This document shows positions 50,785 to 59,972 of a DNA stretch of 64,000 nt, in pieces. A program made the translations under genes and the position numbers. The first letter of the stretch is position 1; the number at the start of each line of letters is the position of its first letter. Below the pieces are notes generated by a model that was not told the origin of the DNA, did no database searches, and worked only from the letters and a program-made list of their open reading frames with translations. This DNA is from Nonomuraea sp. NEAU-A123 (GTDB lineage: Bacteria; Actinomycetota; Actinomycetes; Streptosporangiales; Streptosporangiaceae). The stretch lies in NCBI RefSeq assembly GCF_018603905.1, contig NZ_JAHFZZ010000010.1, positions 306,086 to 370,085 of the forward strand, written 5' to 3'.

Positions 50785-50796
50785 CAAAGGGATGTC

Positions 50797-52101
50797 GTGG
50801 CGATTGTGATCGGAGTGGTGACCCACTCGACGCACGGGGAGTTGTTCCGGGAAGCCGCGAACACGCTCGGTGGGGTCGACCTGGAGTGGGTCAGCTACGA
50901 CCACGAGGACGAGATCCGTGCCAAGGTCGCCGAGTTCCTGAAGACGACCCGGCTCGACGGCTTCCTGGCCGGCCCGACCCCGTACACGGCCAGTCGCGAA
51001 CTCCTCCCACCCGGCCTCCCGGTCGGCGTGATCCGCTCGTCGGCGCTCGATCTGACCCTCGCGCTCTATCGCGCCCAGGAGCGGGGCTGGGGTCGCACTC
51101 CGTTCAGCATCGACACCTTTCCCGCCGAGGTGGTCGAGGCGGTCGCCACCGCGCTCGAGCTCGACACCGACGCCATCGACTACCTGCCGTACGCCCCCAC
51201 GCAATCCGTGGAGGACATCGTCGAGTTCCACCGTTCCGCGTACCACCGGTTCGACGGCCGCAGCTACGTGATCAGCGTCCGCGCCGCCGTCCGCGAGCAA
51301 CTGTCCGGCGAGATCCCGATCATGAGCGGCATGCCGGTGCCGGCGACGATCCGGACCGAGCTGCATGAGCTCGCGCTCCGGATCGAGTCCGAGCGAGCCA
51401 GCGCACAACGCTTCGCCGCCGGAGTCTTCCTGATCTCGCATTCGCAGGACGAGGAACGGGCCCGGATCGGCCTGATGAATCTGTTGCTCAACACCCCCGA
51501 GTTCGCCGGCGCGTGGATCGAGGACCGCGGCCGGCGCGGTGTCGTCGTCTTCGCCCACAAGGCCTTGTTCGAGCGCATCACCCGCAACTGGGTCGCCGTA
51601 CCCGCGCTCGCCGAGGCGGCCGCGGTGCTCGGTGCGCAGGTCTCGGCCGGGTTCGGCGTCGGCGCGTCCGCCCGCAACTGTGTGGCCCTGGCCGAACAAG
51701 CGGCCGCCCGGGCCGAGCGGGAGAGCAAGCCATGCGGCTACCTGATCGAGGACAGCGGCGTGATCATCGGCCCGATGGGTCCGGTCCGGGCGGCGCTCAG
51801 CTACTCGTACCGCGAGCACGGCGACGACGTCGAACGGCTCGCGAAGTCCGTCGGCCTCAGTGCCGCGACCGTCTCCCGGCTGGCGGCGCTGGACCACGAA
51901 CTGGAAGGTCGCGCGATCTCGCCCGGTGAGCTCGCCGACCATCTCGGCATCACGGATCAGAGCGGGCGCCGGCTGATCCGGACACTCGACGCTGGGGGCC
52001 TGGTGAGCGTCGAAGGCACTGCTCAGAACCTTCCGAAAGGACGCCCGACGCGTCTGTATCGGCTACGCATCGCCCAAGCGTTACTGCGCCCATCGCGTTG
52101 A
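50797..52101 (+). CDS. Transcriptional regulator with C-terminal winged helix, sugar-module type
   Basis: This 434-aa protein starts at GTG (AAAGGGA upstream). The N terminus alternates strands and helices as in a ligand-binding domain (IVIGVVTHSTHGELFREAAN, FLAGPTPYTASREL). The middle part has a nucleotidyl-cyclase-like or similar mixed fold, and the C terminus contains HTH segments (LAKSVGLSAATVSRLAAL and ELADHLGITDQSGRRLIRTL). I do not recognise a named family. Its place directly before a sugar ABC operon (10-bp gap) suggests it senses the imported sugar and controls this operon. Confidence 0.72.
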   Translation: MAIVIGVVTHSTHGELFREAANTLGGVDLEWVSYDHEDEIRAKVAEFLKTTRLDGFLAGPTPYTASRELLPPGLPVGVIRSSALDLTLALYRAQERGWGRTPFSIDTFPAEVVEAVATALELDTDAIDYLPYAPTQSVEDIVEFHRSAYHRFDGRSYVISVRAAVREQLSGEIPIMSGMPVPATIRTELHELALRIESERASAQRFAAGVFLISHSQDEERARIGLMNLLLNTPEFAGAWIEDRGRRGVVVFAHKALFERITRNWVAVPALAEAAAVLGAQVSAGFGVGASARNCVALAEQAAARAERESKPCGYLIEDSGVIIGPMGPVRAALSYSYREHGDDVERLAKSVGLSAATVSRLAALDHELEGRAISPGELADHLGITDQSGRRLIRTLDAGGLVSVEGTAQNLPKGRPTRLYRLRIAQALLRPSR

Positions 52102-52111
52102 AGGGACAACC

Positions 52112-53440
52112 ATGGAGCTCAACCGCCGCCAGATCCTGAAGTACGCAGGCCTCGGCCTGGCCCTGCCCGCCGCATCGCCCCTGCTGTCCGCCTGCTCCAA
52201 CGACAAGTCCGGAGGCGGCGGCGACGGCAGCGTGAAGTTCGAGGGCTGGGACTACGAGGCCGCACTCGTCCAGCAGAACCTCGACAACTTCACCAAGACC
52301 AGCAACATCAAGGTCAACTACACCCCGATCACGAGTGCGCAGTACGTGCAGAAGGTCGTCGCCGAGTTCACCGGTGGCGGCGGCCCGGACGCCCTTTATG
52401 TGTACGACGATTCCCTCGCGGGCTGGGTCGAGGGGGACTACCTGCAGCCGCTCGACGGCATGGCCGGCGTCGACGAGGTGTACAACGCGATCTACCCGGG
52501 CAACGCGGCGGCGATGACGTACCAGGGCAAGCGCTACGGCCTGCCGTACTACACCGACTCCAACTGCCTGACCTACAACACCGGCATCCTTGCCAAGGCC
52601 GGGATCACGAAACCCCCTGCCAGCCTGGAGGAACTGGAAGCGCAGGCGGTCAAGATCAAGAGCGCCGGCCTCCTGCAGTACCCGATCGGCGTACCGGCGC
52701 AACTGTCCGACACCTGGTGGTCCTGGGTGTGGGCGCTGGTCTTCGGCAGCGGCGGCAACATGTTCGACGACCAGCAGACGCCGATCATGAACACCACCGA
52801 CACCGTGGTGAAGGACGTCTTCGCCTGGCTGCAGCAGGCGGCGACCAAGTCGAAGGTGATCGACCCGGCTTGCCTGCAGCTGACGGCGGTCCCGATCGAC
52901 AACGCGATGAAGGCGAACCGGTACGCGTACACGATCGGCGCGCGGTACGCCAGCCGCGACTACAACGACGCGACCAAGTCCAAGGCCGCGGGCAAGATCC
53001 GGATGGCGCTGATACCGAGCCTCGATGGTCAGGTGCACGGGACGGTCAGCAACACCCGGCTCTACGCGCTGGCCAAGGACACCAAGGTGAAGGACAACGC
53101 GTTCAAGCTGCTCACCTACCTGGGCGGACTCGACGCGAACAAGCAGCCTTACACCGCCAAGTTCTGGTTCCTGCAGCGTGGTCTCGGGTTCGCCTACAAG
53201 TCGATGGCGACCGACCCGGAGGTCACCGCAGCGCTGGAGAAGTTCGCCGACCCGGCGATCTACGCCCACCTGGGCGAGATCGCCAAGCCGCGCAACGTGC
53301 TCGGCGTGCCGTGGTACACCGAGTTCGAAACCGAGATGCACAAGGTCGTGCAGGGCGTACTGAGCAACCAGACGCAGCCGGCCGCGGCGGTGGCGAGCTT
53401 GGCGCAGACCGTTGAGACGCTGAAGAAGAAGTACAACTGA
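52112..53440 (+). CDS. Sugar ABC transporter substrate-binding lipoprotein
   Basis: This 442-aa family-1 solute-binding protein has a combined twin-arginine/lipoprotein signal: NRRQILKYAGLGLALPAASP followed by the lipobox LLSACSN. The mature part has the MalE-like pattern, with VQKVVAEFTGGGGPDALYVYDD and YGLPYYTDSNCLTYNTGILAKAG. It binds a carbohydrate outside the cell for the two permeases that follow 2 bp later. The specificity is unknown. Confidence 0.93.
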   Translation: MELNRRQILKYAGLGLALPAASPLLSACSNDKSGGGGDGSVKFEGWDYEAALVQQNLDNFTKTSNIKVNYTPITSAQYVQKVVAEFTGGGGPDALYVYDDSLAGWVEGDYLQPLDGMAGVDEVYNAIYPGNAAAMTYQGKRYGLPYYTDSNCLTYNTGILAKAGITKPPASLEELEAQAVKIKSAGLLQYPIGVPAQLSDTWWSWVWALVFGSGGNMFDDQQTPIMNTTDTVVKDVFAWLQQAATKSKVIDPACLQLTAVPIDNAMKANRYAYTIGARYASRDYNDATKSKAAGKIRMALIPSLDGQVHGTVSNTRLYALAKDTKVKDNAFKLLTYLGGLDANKQPYTAKFWFLQRGLGFAYKSMATDPEVTAALEKFADPAIYAHLGEIAKPRNVLGVPWYTEFETEMHKVVQGVLSNQTQPAAAVASLAQTVETLKKKYN

Positions 53441-53442
53441 GG

Positions 53443-54348
53443 ATGGCCGTCCTCGCCGAACGCCGGCCGCTGGGCGACAACGCCAAGGCCTGGGCGTTGA
53501 ACGCGCCGGCCATGATCGTGATCGCCCTGCTGGTCGCCTACCCGATCGCGTACTCGTTCTGGGTCAGCCTGCAGAAGAACAACCTGAAGCGCCCGCGGGC
53601 GAAGGAGTTCATCGGCTTCGCCAACTACCAGGCCCTGCTCAGCGATCATGCCTTCCTGTCCGCGCTGAAGGTGTCGGCCCTGTTCGTCGTCGTGGTGCTC
53701 GGGCTGACCGTCGTACTCGCGCTGATCCTGGCGCTGGTGCTGAACGAGCAGTTCCGCGGCCGCGGTCTGTTGCTCAGCCTGGCCCTGTTGCCTTGGGCGA
53801 TGCCGGGGGTGGTGAACGGCCTGATGTGGCGGACCATCTTCGACGCGAAGACCGGCGCCCTGAACGGTCTGCTGACGCAGCTCGGACTGATCGACGAGTA
53901 TCACGCCTGGCTGACGTCCGGGACCGGCGCGTTCCTGTTCACCGCACTGGCCCAGGTGTGGAACACGCTCCCGTTCTCGGTCATCATCCTGCTCGCCGGA
54001 CTATCAACAATCCCCTCGGAGTTGTACGACGCCGCCACCGTCGACCGAGCGGGGGCGGTGCAGCGGTTCGTCCAGGTGACGTTGCCGTGGTTGCTGCACC
54101 CCCTGCTGATCGTGCTGATTCTCGAGACGATGAACGCGTTCCGCGCCTTCGACACCATCTACGTACTGACCGGTGGCGGACCAGGTGACGCGACCACCAC
54201 CATCGCCCTGCTCGACGTGCAGACCGTCCTGACCTTCACCGACTTCGGCCTGGGCAGCGCCTACGCCTGGGTGATCACCGCGATCACCCTCCTGATCTCG
54301 GTCGGCTACATCGGCCTGCTCTACCGGAAGGGGAACTTCGAGGTATGA
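53443..54348 (+). CDS. Sugar ABC transporter permease (MalF/UgpA type)
   Basis: This 301-aa permease has six transmembrane helices and the EAA loop LSTIPSELYDAATVDRAGAVQRFVQVTLPWL (EAA-type DAATVDRAG). It starts 2 bp after the binding-protein gene and overlaps the next permease by 4 bp (ATGA). It forms a heterodimer with that permease in the inner membrane. Confidence 0.95.
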   Translation: MAVLAERRPLGDNAKAWALNAPAMIVIALLVAYPIAYSFWVSLQKNNLKRPRAKEFIGFANYQALLSDHAFLSALKVSALFVVVVLGLTVVLALILALVLNEQFRGRGLLLSLALLPWAMPGVVNGLMWRTIFDAKTGALNGLLTQLGLIDEYHAWLTSGTGAFLFTALAQVWNTLPFSVIILLAGLSTIPSELYDAATVDRAGAVQRFVQVTLPWLLHPLLIVLILETMNAFRAFDTIYVLTGGGPGDATTTIALLDVQTVLTFTDFGLGSAYAWVITAITLLISVGYIGLLYRKGNFEV

Positions 54349-55238
54349 GCACCCTGGTGAAGGTTCCCCTGCGCTACCGAATCCCCTGGAAGAAGATCGT
54401 CCTGTACGTGCTGGCGGTCGCGTTCGCGCTGTATCTGGTGCTGCCGTTCTACTGGATCGTCGCGATGAGCTTCATGCACGAGGTGGATGCGATCTCCGTT
54501 CCGCCGCACTGGATTCCGGTCCACCCGACGTTGGAGAACTATCTCGGTTTCCTTCATCCGAATGAGGCCCAGCAACTCGTCGGCGGCCGGGCGATCGACG
54601 AGACGCCGTACTCCTTGCGCAACAGTCTGATCGTCGCCACCTCGACGGCGATCCTGAATCTCGTGCTGGCCACGTTCGCGGCGTACTCGTTCTCGCGGCT
54701 GAAGTTCCGCGGCAGTCAGGTGCTGCTGATGCTCTACCTGCTCACCCGGATGGTGCCGGGGATCGCGATCATCATCCCGTTCTACCTGCTGATGCGGACG
54801 TTCGGGCTGCTGGACACCTACCTGGCGCTGATCCTTTCGTACACGACGTTCGCGCTGCCGATCACGATCTGGATCCTGAAGGACTTCTTCCGTTCGGTGC
54901 CGCGCGAGCTCGAGGAGGCGGCCCGGGTGGATCGGTGCGGCTGGTTCCGGACCATGTGGTCGGTGTTCCTGCCGGTCGCGGCGCCGGGGCTGGTCGCGGC
55001 CGCGGTGTTCGCGTTCATGACCGCGTGGAACGAGTTCATGTTCGCGTTGTTCCTGACCAGCACGAAGGCGGCGAAGACGATCCCGGTGGTGGCGGCGAAC
55101 TTCGCCACCGACTTCAACACCCAGTTCACCGTGATGGCCTCGGCCGGCGTGCTCGCGGTCGTCCCACCCCTGGTACTGGCCCTGCTCTTCCAGCGCAAGC
55201 TGGTCCAGGGCATGGCCGCCGGATCCGTGAAGGGCTGA
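54345..55238 (+). CDS. Sugar ABC transporter permease (MalG/UgpE type)
   Basis: This 297-aa permease has an N-terminal transmembrane helix (IVLYVLAVAFALYLVLPFYW) and the EAA motif VPRELEEAARVDRCGWFRTMWSVFLPVAAPGL. It has six predicted helices in all and the usual C-terminal end KGMA-like (LVQGMAAGSVKG). It partners the preceding permease; the ATPase gene follows after 3 bp. Confidence 0.95.
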   Translation: MSTLVKVPLRYRIPWKKIVLYVLAVAFALYLVLPFYWIVAMSFMHEVDAISVPPHWIPVHPTLENYLGFLHPNEAQQLVGGRAIDETPYSLRNSLIVATSTAILNLVLATFAAYSFSRLKFRGSQVLLMLYLLTRMVPGIAIIIPFYLLMRTFGLLDTYLALILSYTTFALPITIWILKDFFRSVPRELEEAARVDRCGWFRTMWSVFLPVAAPGLVAAAVFAFMTAWNEFMFALFLTSTKAAKTIPVVAANFATDFNTQFTVMASAGVLAVVPPLVLALLFQRKLVQGMAAGSVKG

Positions 55239-55241
55239 CAG

Positions 55242-56333
55242 ATGGCAGAGGTTCGACTCGAAGGCATCACCAAGTCGTTCGGCGGCAAGACCGTGGTGAA
55301 CGACCTGAATCTGACCATCGAGGATCAGGAGTTCCTCACCCTGGTCGGCCCGTCCGGTTGTGGAAAGTCGACAACCCTGCGAATGATCTGCGGCCTGGAA
55401 CGGGCCTCCGAGGGCAACATCTTCTTCGACGGCAAGCCGGTCAGCTGGCTGCCGGCCAACAAGCGCGACGTCGCGATGGTGTTCCAGAGCTACGCGCTCT
55501 ACCCGCACAAGACGGTCCGGCAGAACATCGGGTTCGCGCTGAAGATGATGCGGGTGCCCAAGGCCACGATCGACGAGCAGGTGCTGCAGGCGGCCCGGAC
55601 GCTGGACATCGAGGACCTGCTGGATCGCAAGCCGCGCGAGCTGTCCGGTGGCCAACGGCAACGAGTCGCGCTCGGTCGCGCGATCGTGCGGGACGCCGGT
55701 GCGTATCTGCTCGACGAGCCGTTGTCCAACCTGGACGCGCAGCTCCGGGTGCTGATGCGTGCGGAGATCAAGCGGCTGCACGTGGACGTCGCCCGGACGT
55801 TCATCTACGTCACCCACGACCAGGTCGAGGCGATGACGATGTCGGACCGGATCGCGGTGATGCGCGACGGCGTGGTCCAGCAGTGCGCGACGCCGGAGGA
55901 GATCTACGAACGCCCGGCGAACCGTTTCGTCGCGTCGTTCATGGGCTCGCCGCCGATGAACTTCGTCACCGGTGAGCTGGCCGACGTCGACGGCGTCCGG
56001 ACCTTCCGCAGCGGCGCGTTGAGCCAGGAGCTGGGCCGGTACGACGTTTCGCCGGACGACCCGGCCGTCGTCCTGGGCGTCCGGCCGGAGGACGTGACGT
56101 TGTCGCCGACCCCGGTCGCGGGCTACCAGCCCGGGAAGGTGTTCGTGTCCGAGCCGCTCGGTCCGGATGTGCTGGTCACGGTCCGGATCGACGGCGAGTT
56201 GCTGAAGGCCCGCGTCCCGGTGCCGTTCCGGCTAGGTCATGACAGCACGGTGTACGTCGGCTTCAACCAGGACCGCCTGCACTTGTTCAAGGCCTCCGAC
56301 GGCACCGCGCTGCACGCACCGGAGCGGGTATAG
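55242..56333 (+). CDS. Sugar ABC transporter ATP-binding protein (MsmX/UgpC type)
   Basis: This 363-aa ATPase has Walker A VGPSGCGKSTT, signature LSGGQRQRVALGRAI, Walker B AYLLDEPLSNLDAQLR and switch His in IYVTHDQ. The C-terminal TOBE/OB domain (LGVRPEDVTLSPTPV onwards) matches the CUT1 sugar importers. Many actinomycete CUT1 systems share one ATPase encoded elsewhere (MsiK), so a dedicated ATPase in this operon is somewhat special. Confidence 0.95.
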   Translation: MAEVRLEGITKSFGGKTVVNDLNLTIEDQEFLTLVGPSGCGKSTTLRMICGLERASEGNIFFDGKPVSWLPANKRDVAMVFQSYALYPHKTVRQNIGFALKMMRVPKATIDEQVLQAARTLDIEDLLDRKPRELSGGQRQRVALGRAIVRDAGAYLLDEPLSNLDAQLRVLMRAEIKRLHVDVARTFIYVTHDQVEAMTMSDRIAVMRDGVVQQCATPEEIYERPANRFVASFMGSPPMNFVTGELADVDGVRTFRSGALSQELGRYDVSPDDPAVVLGVRPEDVTLSPTPVAGYQPGKVFVSEPLGPDVLVTVRIDGELLKARVPVPFRLGHDSTVYVGFNQDRLHLFKASDGTALHAPERV

Positions 56334-56370
56334 GCGCCGCCCCCGAGTACCCCCATCGAGAGGAACGCTC

Positions 56371-57297
56371 TTGAGGAACCCCGAGAACGCGATCGTCGAG
56401 GTCGAGCTGCCGGACGACTTCGACGACTTCTGGGCGGCCGGCCTGGCGGACTGCGCGTCGTACCCGCTGGACCCGGTCCTCACCGAAATGCCGTCGTTGT
56501 CCACGGAAAAGGTGATTGTCTACGATCTGCGCTACACCAGCTATGGCGGTCTGCGGATCGCAGGCTGGTACACCGTCCCGCGCGAGAGGCCGGCCCCGCA
56601 TCCGGCGTTGGTGACGATCCCCGGCTACATCTCCGAGCCGACGATCCCGAAGAAATGGTCCGAGCTCGGGTACGCCACGCTCGCGGTGGCGCCGCGCGGA
56701 AAACTGCGGTCGAACGACGTGTTCAACCCGGGCTACCCGGGATTGCTGACGCACAACATCGTCGACCACAACACCTACGGGTATCGCGGGTTCTACCTCG
56801 ACGTGGTGCGGGCGGTCGAGGTATTGCTCGATCGACCGGAAGTCGACAATCTGCGGATCGGACTGGAGGGGTCGAGTCAGGGCGGTGGCCTCGGGATCTC
56901 GACAGCCGCGCTCCTGCCGGACGTGATCAGGTGCGTCGCGGCGGGAGCGCCGTACCTGTGCGGGATCATGACCGCGCCGACACTGACCCGGTCGTATCCG
57001 TACGAGGAGATCAACGAGTACTTGCGGGTGCACCCGAAGGACGTCGACCGGGTGCGGGAGACGGTCGCGTACTACGACGGGCTCAACTTCGCGCCGAAGG
57101 TGCGGGCGCCGACGCTGCTGTACATCGGGCTCGAGGACGACGTGTGCCCGCCGGAGACCGGGTTCGCGCTGCGGCGGGTGCTGACGTGTGAGACCACCCT
57201 GCACGCCTACCCGCACTGCGCGCATCACGCCGGGCTGCCGGGCGTGATGCGGATCGTGGAGGACTTCCTTGCCGAACACCTCACCCCGGGACGGTGA
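56371..57297 (+). CDS. Acetyl-xylan-esterase-like (AXE1/cephalosporin-C deacetylase) hydrolase
   Basis: This 308-aa alpha/beta hydrolase starts at TTG with GAGAGG upstream. It shows AXE1-family features: GYISEPTIPKKWSELGYATL, YGYRGFYLDVVRAVEVLLDRPEV, nucleophile in LEGSSQGGGLGIS, acid in LYIGLEDDVCPPETGFA and the histidine in YPHCAHHAG. It would remove acetyl groups from sugars taken up by the preceding transporter. It has no secretion signal, so it acts in the cytoplasm. A related, degenerate paralogue follows 4 bp later. Confidence 0.87.
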   Translation: MRNPENAIVEVELPDDFDDFWAAGLADCASYPLDPVLTEMPSLSTEKVIVYDLRYTSYGGLRIAGWYTVPRERPAPHPALVTIPGYISEPTIPKKWSELGYATLAVAPRGKLRSNDVFNPGYPGLLTHNIVDHNTYGYRGFYLDVVRAVEVLLDRPEVDNLRIGLEGSSQGGGLGISTAALLPDVIRCVAAGAPYLCGIMTAPTLTRSYPYEEINEYLRVHPKDVDRVRETVAYYDGLNFAPKVRAPTLLYIGLEDDVCPPETGFALRRVLTCETTLHAYPHCAHHAGLPGVMRIVEDFLAEHLTPGR

Positions 57298-57301
57298 ACC
57301 G

Positions 57302-58147
57302 ATGAACTTCGACAGCTACTGGTCCGCCGTCGACGAAGAGTTGGCCACGATCCCCGCTCGGCCCGTGCTCGACCTGGTGCCGGAGCGGACGACGGACGAG
57401 GCGACCAGCTACACCGTGCGGCTCACCAGCACCGGACCGTACCGCGTCTTCGGTCATCTCAGCATCCCGGCCGGTGACGGGCCGTTCCCCGCGCTCCTGC
57501 AGACGCCGCGCCACGGGAGCGTCAACCTCGTGCCACACCCGAACGATCGGAGCCGGTACGTCGTGTTCGGCCTGACGCACCGTGGTCAGCGGCTGGCCGA
57601 CGAAGGGTTCTCGGCGGCGTACCCGGGATTGTTGACGATGGGCATCGACGACCCGGCGTCGTACATCTATCGCGGGATCGCGGCGGACTGCCTGCGGGCC
57701 GCGGAGTTCCTGATGAGCCTGGACGAGGTCGATCCGGCGCGGGTGGCCGTGAGTGGGGACGACCTGGCGGTGCTGACGGCTGCGCGGCGGCCCGGGTTCA
57801 GCGCGGTCCGGGTCTCGGGGTTGCTGTTCTACCAGGCGACAGAGGCACGGCTGAAGTCGAGCCACTATCCGCTCGAGGAGCTCAACGATCACCTCCGTGC
57901 CGGCTCGTCGGCGCAGATTGTTGCCGATACTCTTGCCTACTTCGATCCGGTCCGGCATGCGTCCGCGGTGACCGCTCGGACGTTGCTCGCCGTCGACGAT
58001 CCCGACTGGTGTGCCGCGCTGATCGAGGTCTTGCCTGCCGCGAGTGTCTACAAGCTGACCCACCTCGATGGCACCGACAACGACTTCCTGGATGCCTGGC
58101 TGGCCGAACTCTCCGGCGTACCACCGATGTCGAAGTTCCTCGTATGA
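57302..58147 (+). CDS. AXE1-like paralogue lacking the catalytic serine motif
   Basis: This 281-aa protein has the same layout as the preceding esterase (FDSYWSAVDEELATIPARPV, GFSAAYPGLLTMGIDDPASY, YRGIAADCLRAAEFLMSLDE). Where the GxSxG elbow should be, it reads VAVSGDDLAVLTAARR, so the nucleophile serine and its glycines are absent, and the C-terminal His region is altered (THLDGTDNDFLD). It is either an inactive partner that helps the active paralogue or an enzyme with a changed function. It overlaps the next gene by 4 bp (ATGA), and the frame is intact. Confidence 0.78.
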   Translation: MNFDSYWSAVDEELATIPARPVLDLVPERTTDEATSYTVRLTSTGPYRVFGHLSIPAGDGPFPALLQTPRHGSVNLVPHPNDRSRYVVFGLTHRGQRLADEGFSAAYPGLLTMGIDDPASYIYRGIAADCLRAAEFLMSLDEVDPARVAVSGDDLAVLTAARRPGFSAVRVSGLLFYQATEARLKSSHYPLEELNDHLRAGSSAQIVADTLAYFDPVRHASAVTARTLLAVDDPDWCAALIEVLPAASVYKLTHLDGTDNDFLDAWLAELSGVPPMSKFLV

Positions 58148-59274
58148 CCAATCCCTTCGGGGTCCGGCCCGTCATCAACGCCTCCGCGACACTCACCGCA
58201 CTGGGCGGCTCGCTGATGCCGCCTTCGGCGCTGAAGGCGATGACGGAGGGGGCGGCCCACTTCGTCGACCTGCCCGAACTCCACGACCGCGTCGGTGAGC
58301 GGCTGGCCGCGCTCACCCGCAACGAGGCGGCCTGCGTGACCTCTGGTGCCGCGGCGGCGATCACCCTCACGGTCGCGTCGTGTGTCGGTGAGCCCGCGCA
58401 GGCGTTCCCGGCCGATGCCGAGGTCGTCATGTTCGCCGGCCAACGCAACGGCTACGACTACGCGGCCCGCCTGACCGGCGCCCGCATCGTAGAAGTCGGC
58501 CCGTCGATCGAGGAGCTCCGAGCCGCCCTGGTACGACGCCCCGCCTGCGTACTGTGGTTCGCCGGCGCCCACTACGCAGCGGATGCTTTGCCGATCGAGG
58601 ACGTGATCCGAGTCGCCCGGGAGCTCGCCCCTTGCCCTACCGGTCCACCGGCTGTGCCGGTGATCGTGGATGCGGCGGCCCAGATTCCACCCCTCTCCTC
58701 GCTGTGGCGATTCACCACGGAGCTCGGTGCGGATGCCGTGATCTTCAGCGGTGGGAAAGGGTTGCGCGGACCGCAGGCCAGTGGGCTGGTGCTGGGGAAG
58801 CGGTGGATTGTCGACAGGTGCCGGGCGCATGCGTCACCGAATCAGCAGATCGGGCGCGGGATGAAGGTCGGCAAGGAAGAGCTGCTCGGGCTGTACGCCG
58901 CGGTCGAGTGGACGCTGGAGCAGGACGAGGAGGCACTGCTCGCGAGCTATGAGCAGATCGTCGACCGGTGGATTGTCGGCTTGCGCGGAGTGCCGGGTGT
59001 CGTTGCCGAGCGCGGGTACCCGAGTGAGGCGGGCCAGCCGCACGGCCGAGCGGTTGTCCGATTGTTGACAACCAGCGGCTGGAGCCGAGACGGGTTGGTG
59101 CAGGCTTTGTGGGACGGGGACCCGCGGATCGCGGTCGGTGTGTCCGGAGTACCCGACGACGCGATCGCGCTGAACCCGCAGACGATCGAGCCGGGGGAAG
59201 ACCTGGCGGTTCTCGATGCACTGGTTCGGCACCTGAGCTCTGGAGATGGCGAAAGAGCCGGACGAGACGTGTGA
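58144..59274 (+). CDS. SelA/DgaE-like PLP-dependent enzyme
   Basis: This 376-aa fold-I PLP protein starts FGVRPVINASATLTALGGS, the opening typical of the SelA/D-glucosaminate-6-phosphate ammonia-lyase (DgaE) group. It has the PLP-Asp in VPVIVDAAAQIPP and the Schiff-base lysine in VIFSGGKGLRGPQASG. No selenocysteine gene (selB, selC) is near, and it is linked to sugar uptake and deacetylation genes. Ammonia elimination from an amino sugar acid, or a related lyase/racemase reaction, is therefore likelier than selenocysteinyl-tRNA synthesis. It is the last gene of the module. Confidence 0.85.
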   Translation: MTNPFGVRPVINASATLTALGGSLMPPSALKAMTEGAAHFVDLPELHDRVGERLAALTRNEAACVTSGAAAAITLTVASCVGEPAQAFPADAEVVMFAGQRNGYDYAARLTGARIVEVGPSIEELRAALVRRPACVLWFAGAHYAADALPIEDVIRVARELAPCPTGPPAVPVIVDAAAQIPPLSSLWRFTTELGADAVIFSGGKGLRGPQASGLVLGKRWIVDRCRAHASPNQQIGRGMKVGKEELLGLYAAVEWTLEQDEEALLASYEQIVDRWIVGLRGVPGVVAERGYPSEAGQPHGRAVVRLLTTSGWSRDGLVQALWDGDPRIAVGVSGVPDDAIALNPQTIEPGEDLAVLDALVRHLSSGDGERAGRDV

Positions 59275-59408
59275 CGGGATAGCGCTAATAACATTACGGG
59301 ATATTCACCACAACGAAGCGCTGGCACCCCCAAGATCTGGGGATCTGCCTGCGGCAATACACGAGGGATTCTGGAGGGGCAGCTCAGGAGAGAGGAACGA
59401 GGATCACC

Positions 59409-59972
59409 ATGGGCATTCGCACCATTCGAGGATTCCGGAAGACGGCCACGATACTACTGGGGGCGGCACTGATCGCCGTCCCGATCAACGCGGCACCCGC
59501 GTCGGCTGCCCCCGGCGACGAGGATTTCAAGGCATTCAGCATGTGGTTCGACGTCGGCGAACTCTCCAACACCAATAAATGCATTCCCGTGTGGGTGACC
59601 GCACGCTACCGGGATGCGTCCGGTAGCGACACCTGGACCCGGCTCATCAGGACGAACACCAACGGCTGCGACTCCGACCCGGAGCATCTGCAGAAATTTG
59701 GTGATTTTCAAAGCACCCACAGCACGGTCCATCTGCTGGCCGGGCCGAAGCCGACTCACCACTTCCGCTGGAAAGACCTCACCAGTTTGACGCTGACGGT
59801 GACGACTCCGAACACGCCGCCGGGGCGCCAGAAGAACGTGAAGATAACCAAGGAGGTCATTTCAGCGCAGGACCTCGACAACAACTGGCACGAGCTGTTC
59901 AACGAACAGTACGTGCACGTGTTCTCCGACGGCTTCAACGACTTCGAAATGTTCGTCAAACATCCTGCGTGA
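59409..59972 (+). CDS. Secreted protein of unknown family
   Basis: This 187-aa protein has a typical Sec signal peptide (MGIRTIRGFRKTATILLGAAL then a hydrophobic stretch and APASAAPGD as probable cleavage site). The mature part of about 150 residues is rich in Thr, Asp and His and predicted mostly beta (FSMWFDVGEL, HLLAGPKPTHHFRWKDLTSL, LTVTTPNTPPGRQKNVKI). It has two cysteines in the mature part, near residues 58 and 88, that could form a disulfide. I do not recognise the family. AGGAACGAGG precedes the ATG. The 134-bp gap before it is AT-richer and probably holds its promoter. Confidence 0.78.
   Translation: MGIRTIRGFRKTATILLGAALIAVPINAAPASAAPGDEDFKAFSMWFDVGELSNTNKCIPVWVTARYRDASGSDTWTRLIRTNTNGCDSDPEHLQKFGDFQSTHSTVHLLAGPKPTHHFRWKDLTSLTLTVTTPNTPPGRQKNVKITKEVISAQDLDNNWHELFNEQYVHVFSDGFNDFEMFVKHPA

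Noticed and set aside
58144..59274. Selenocysteine synthase SelA
   Set aside because: No selB, selC or selD nearby and the context is sugar catabolism; a DgaE-like role fits better.
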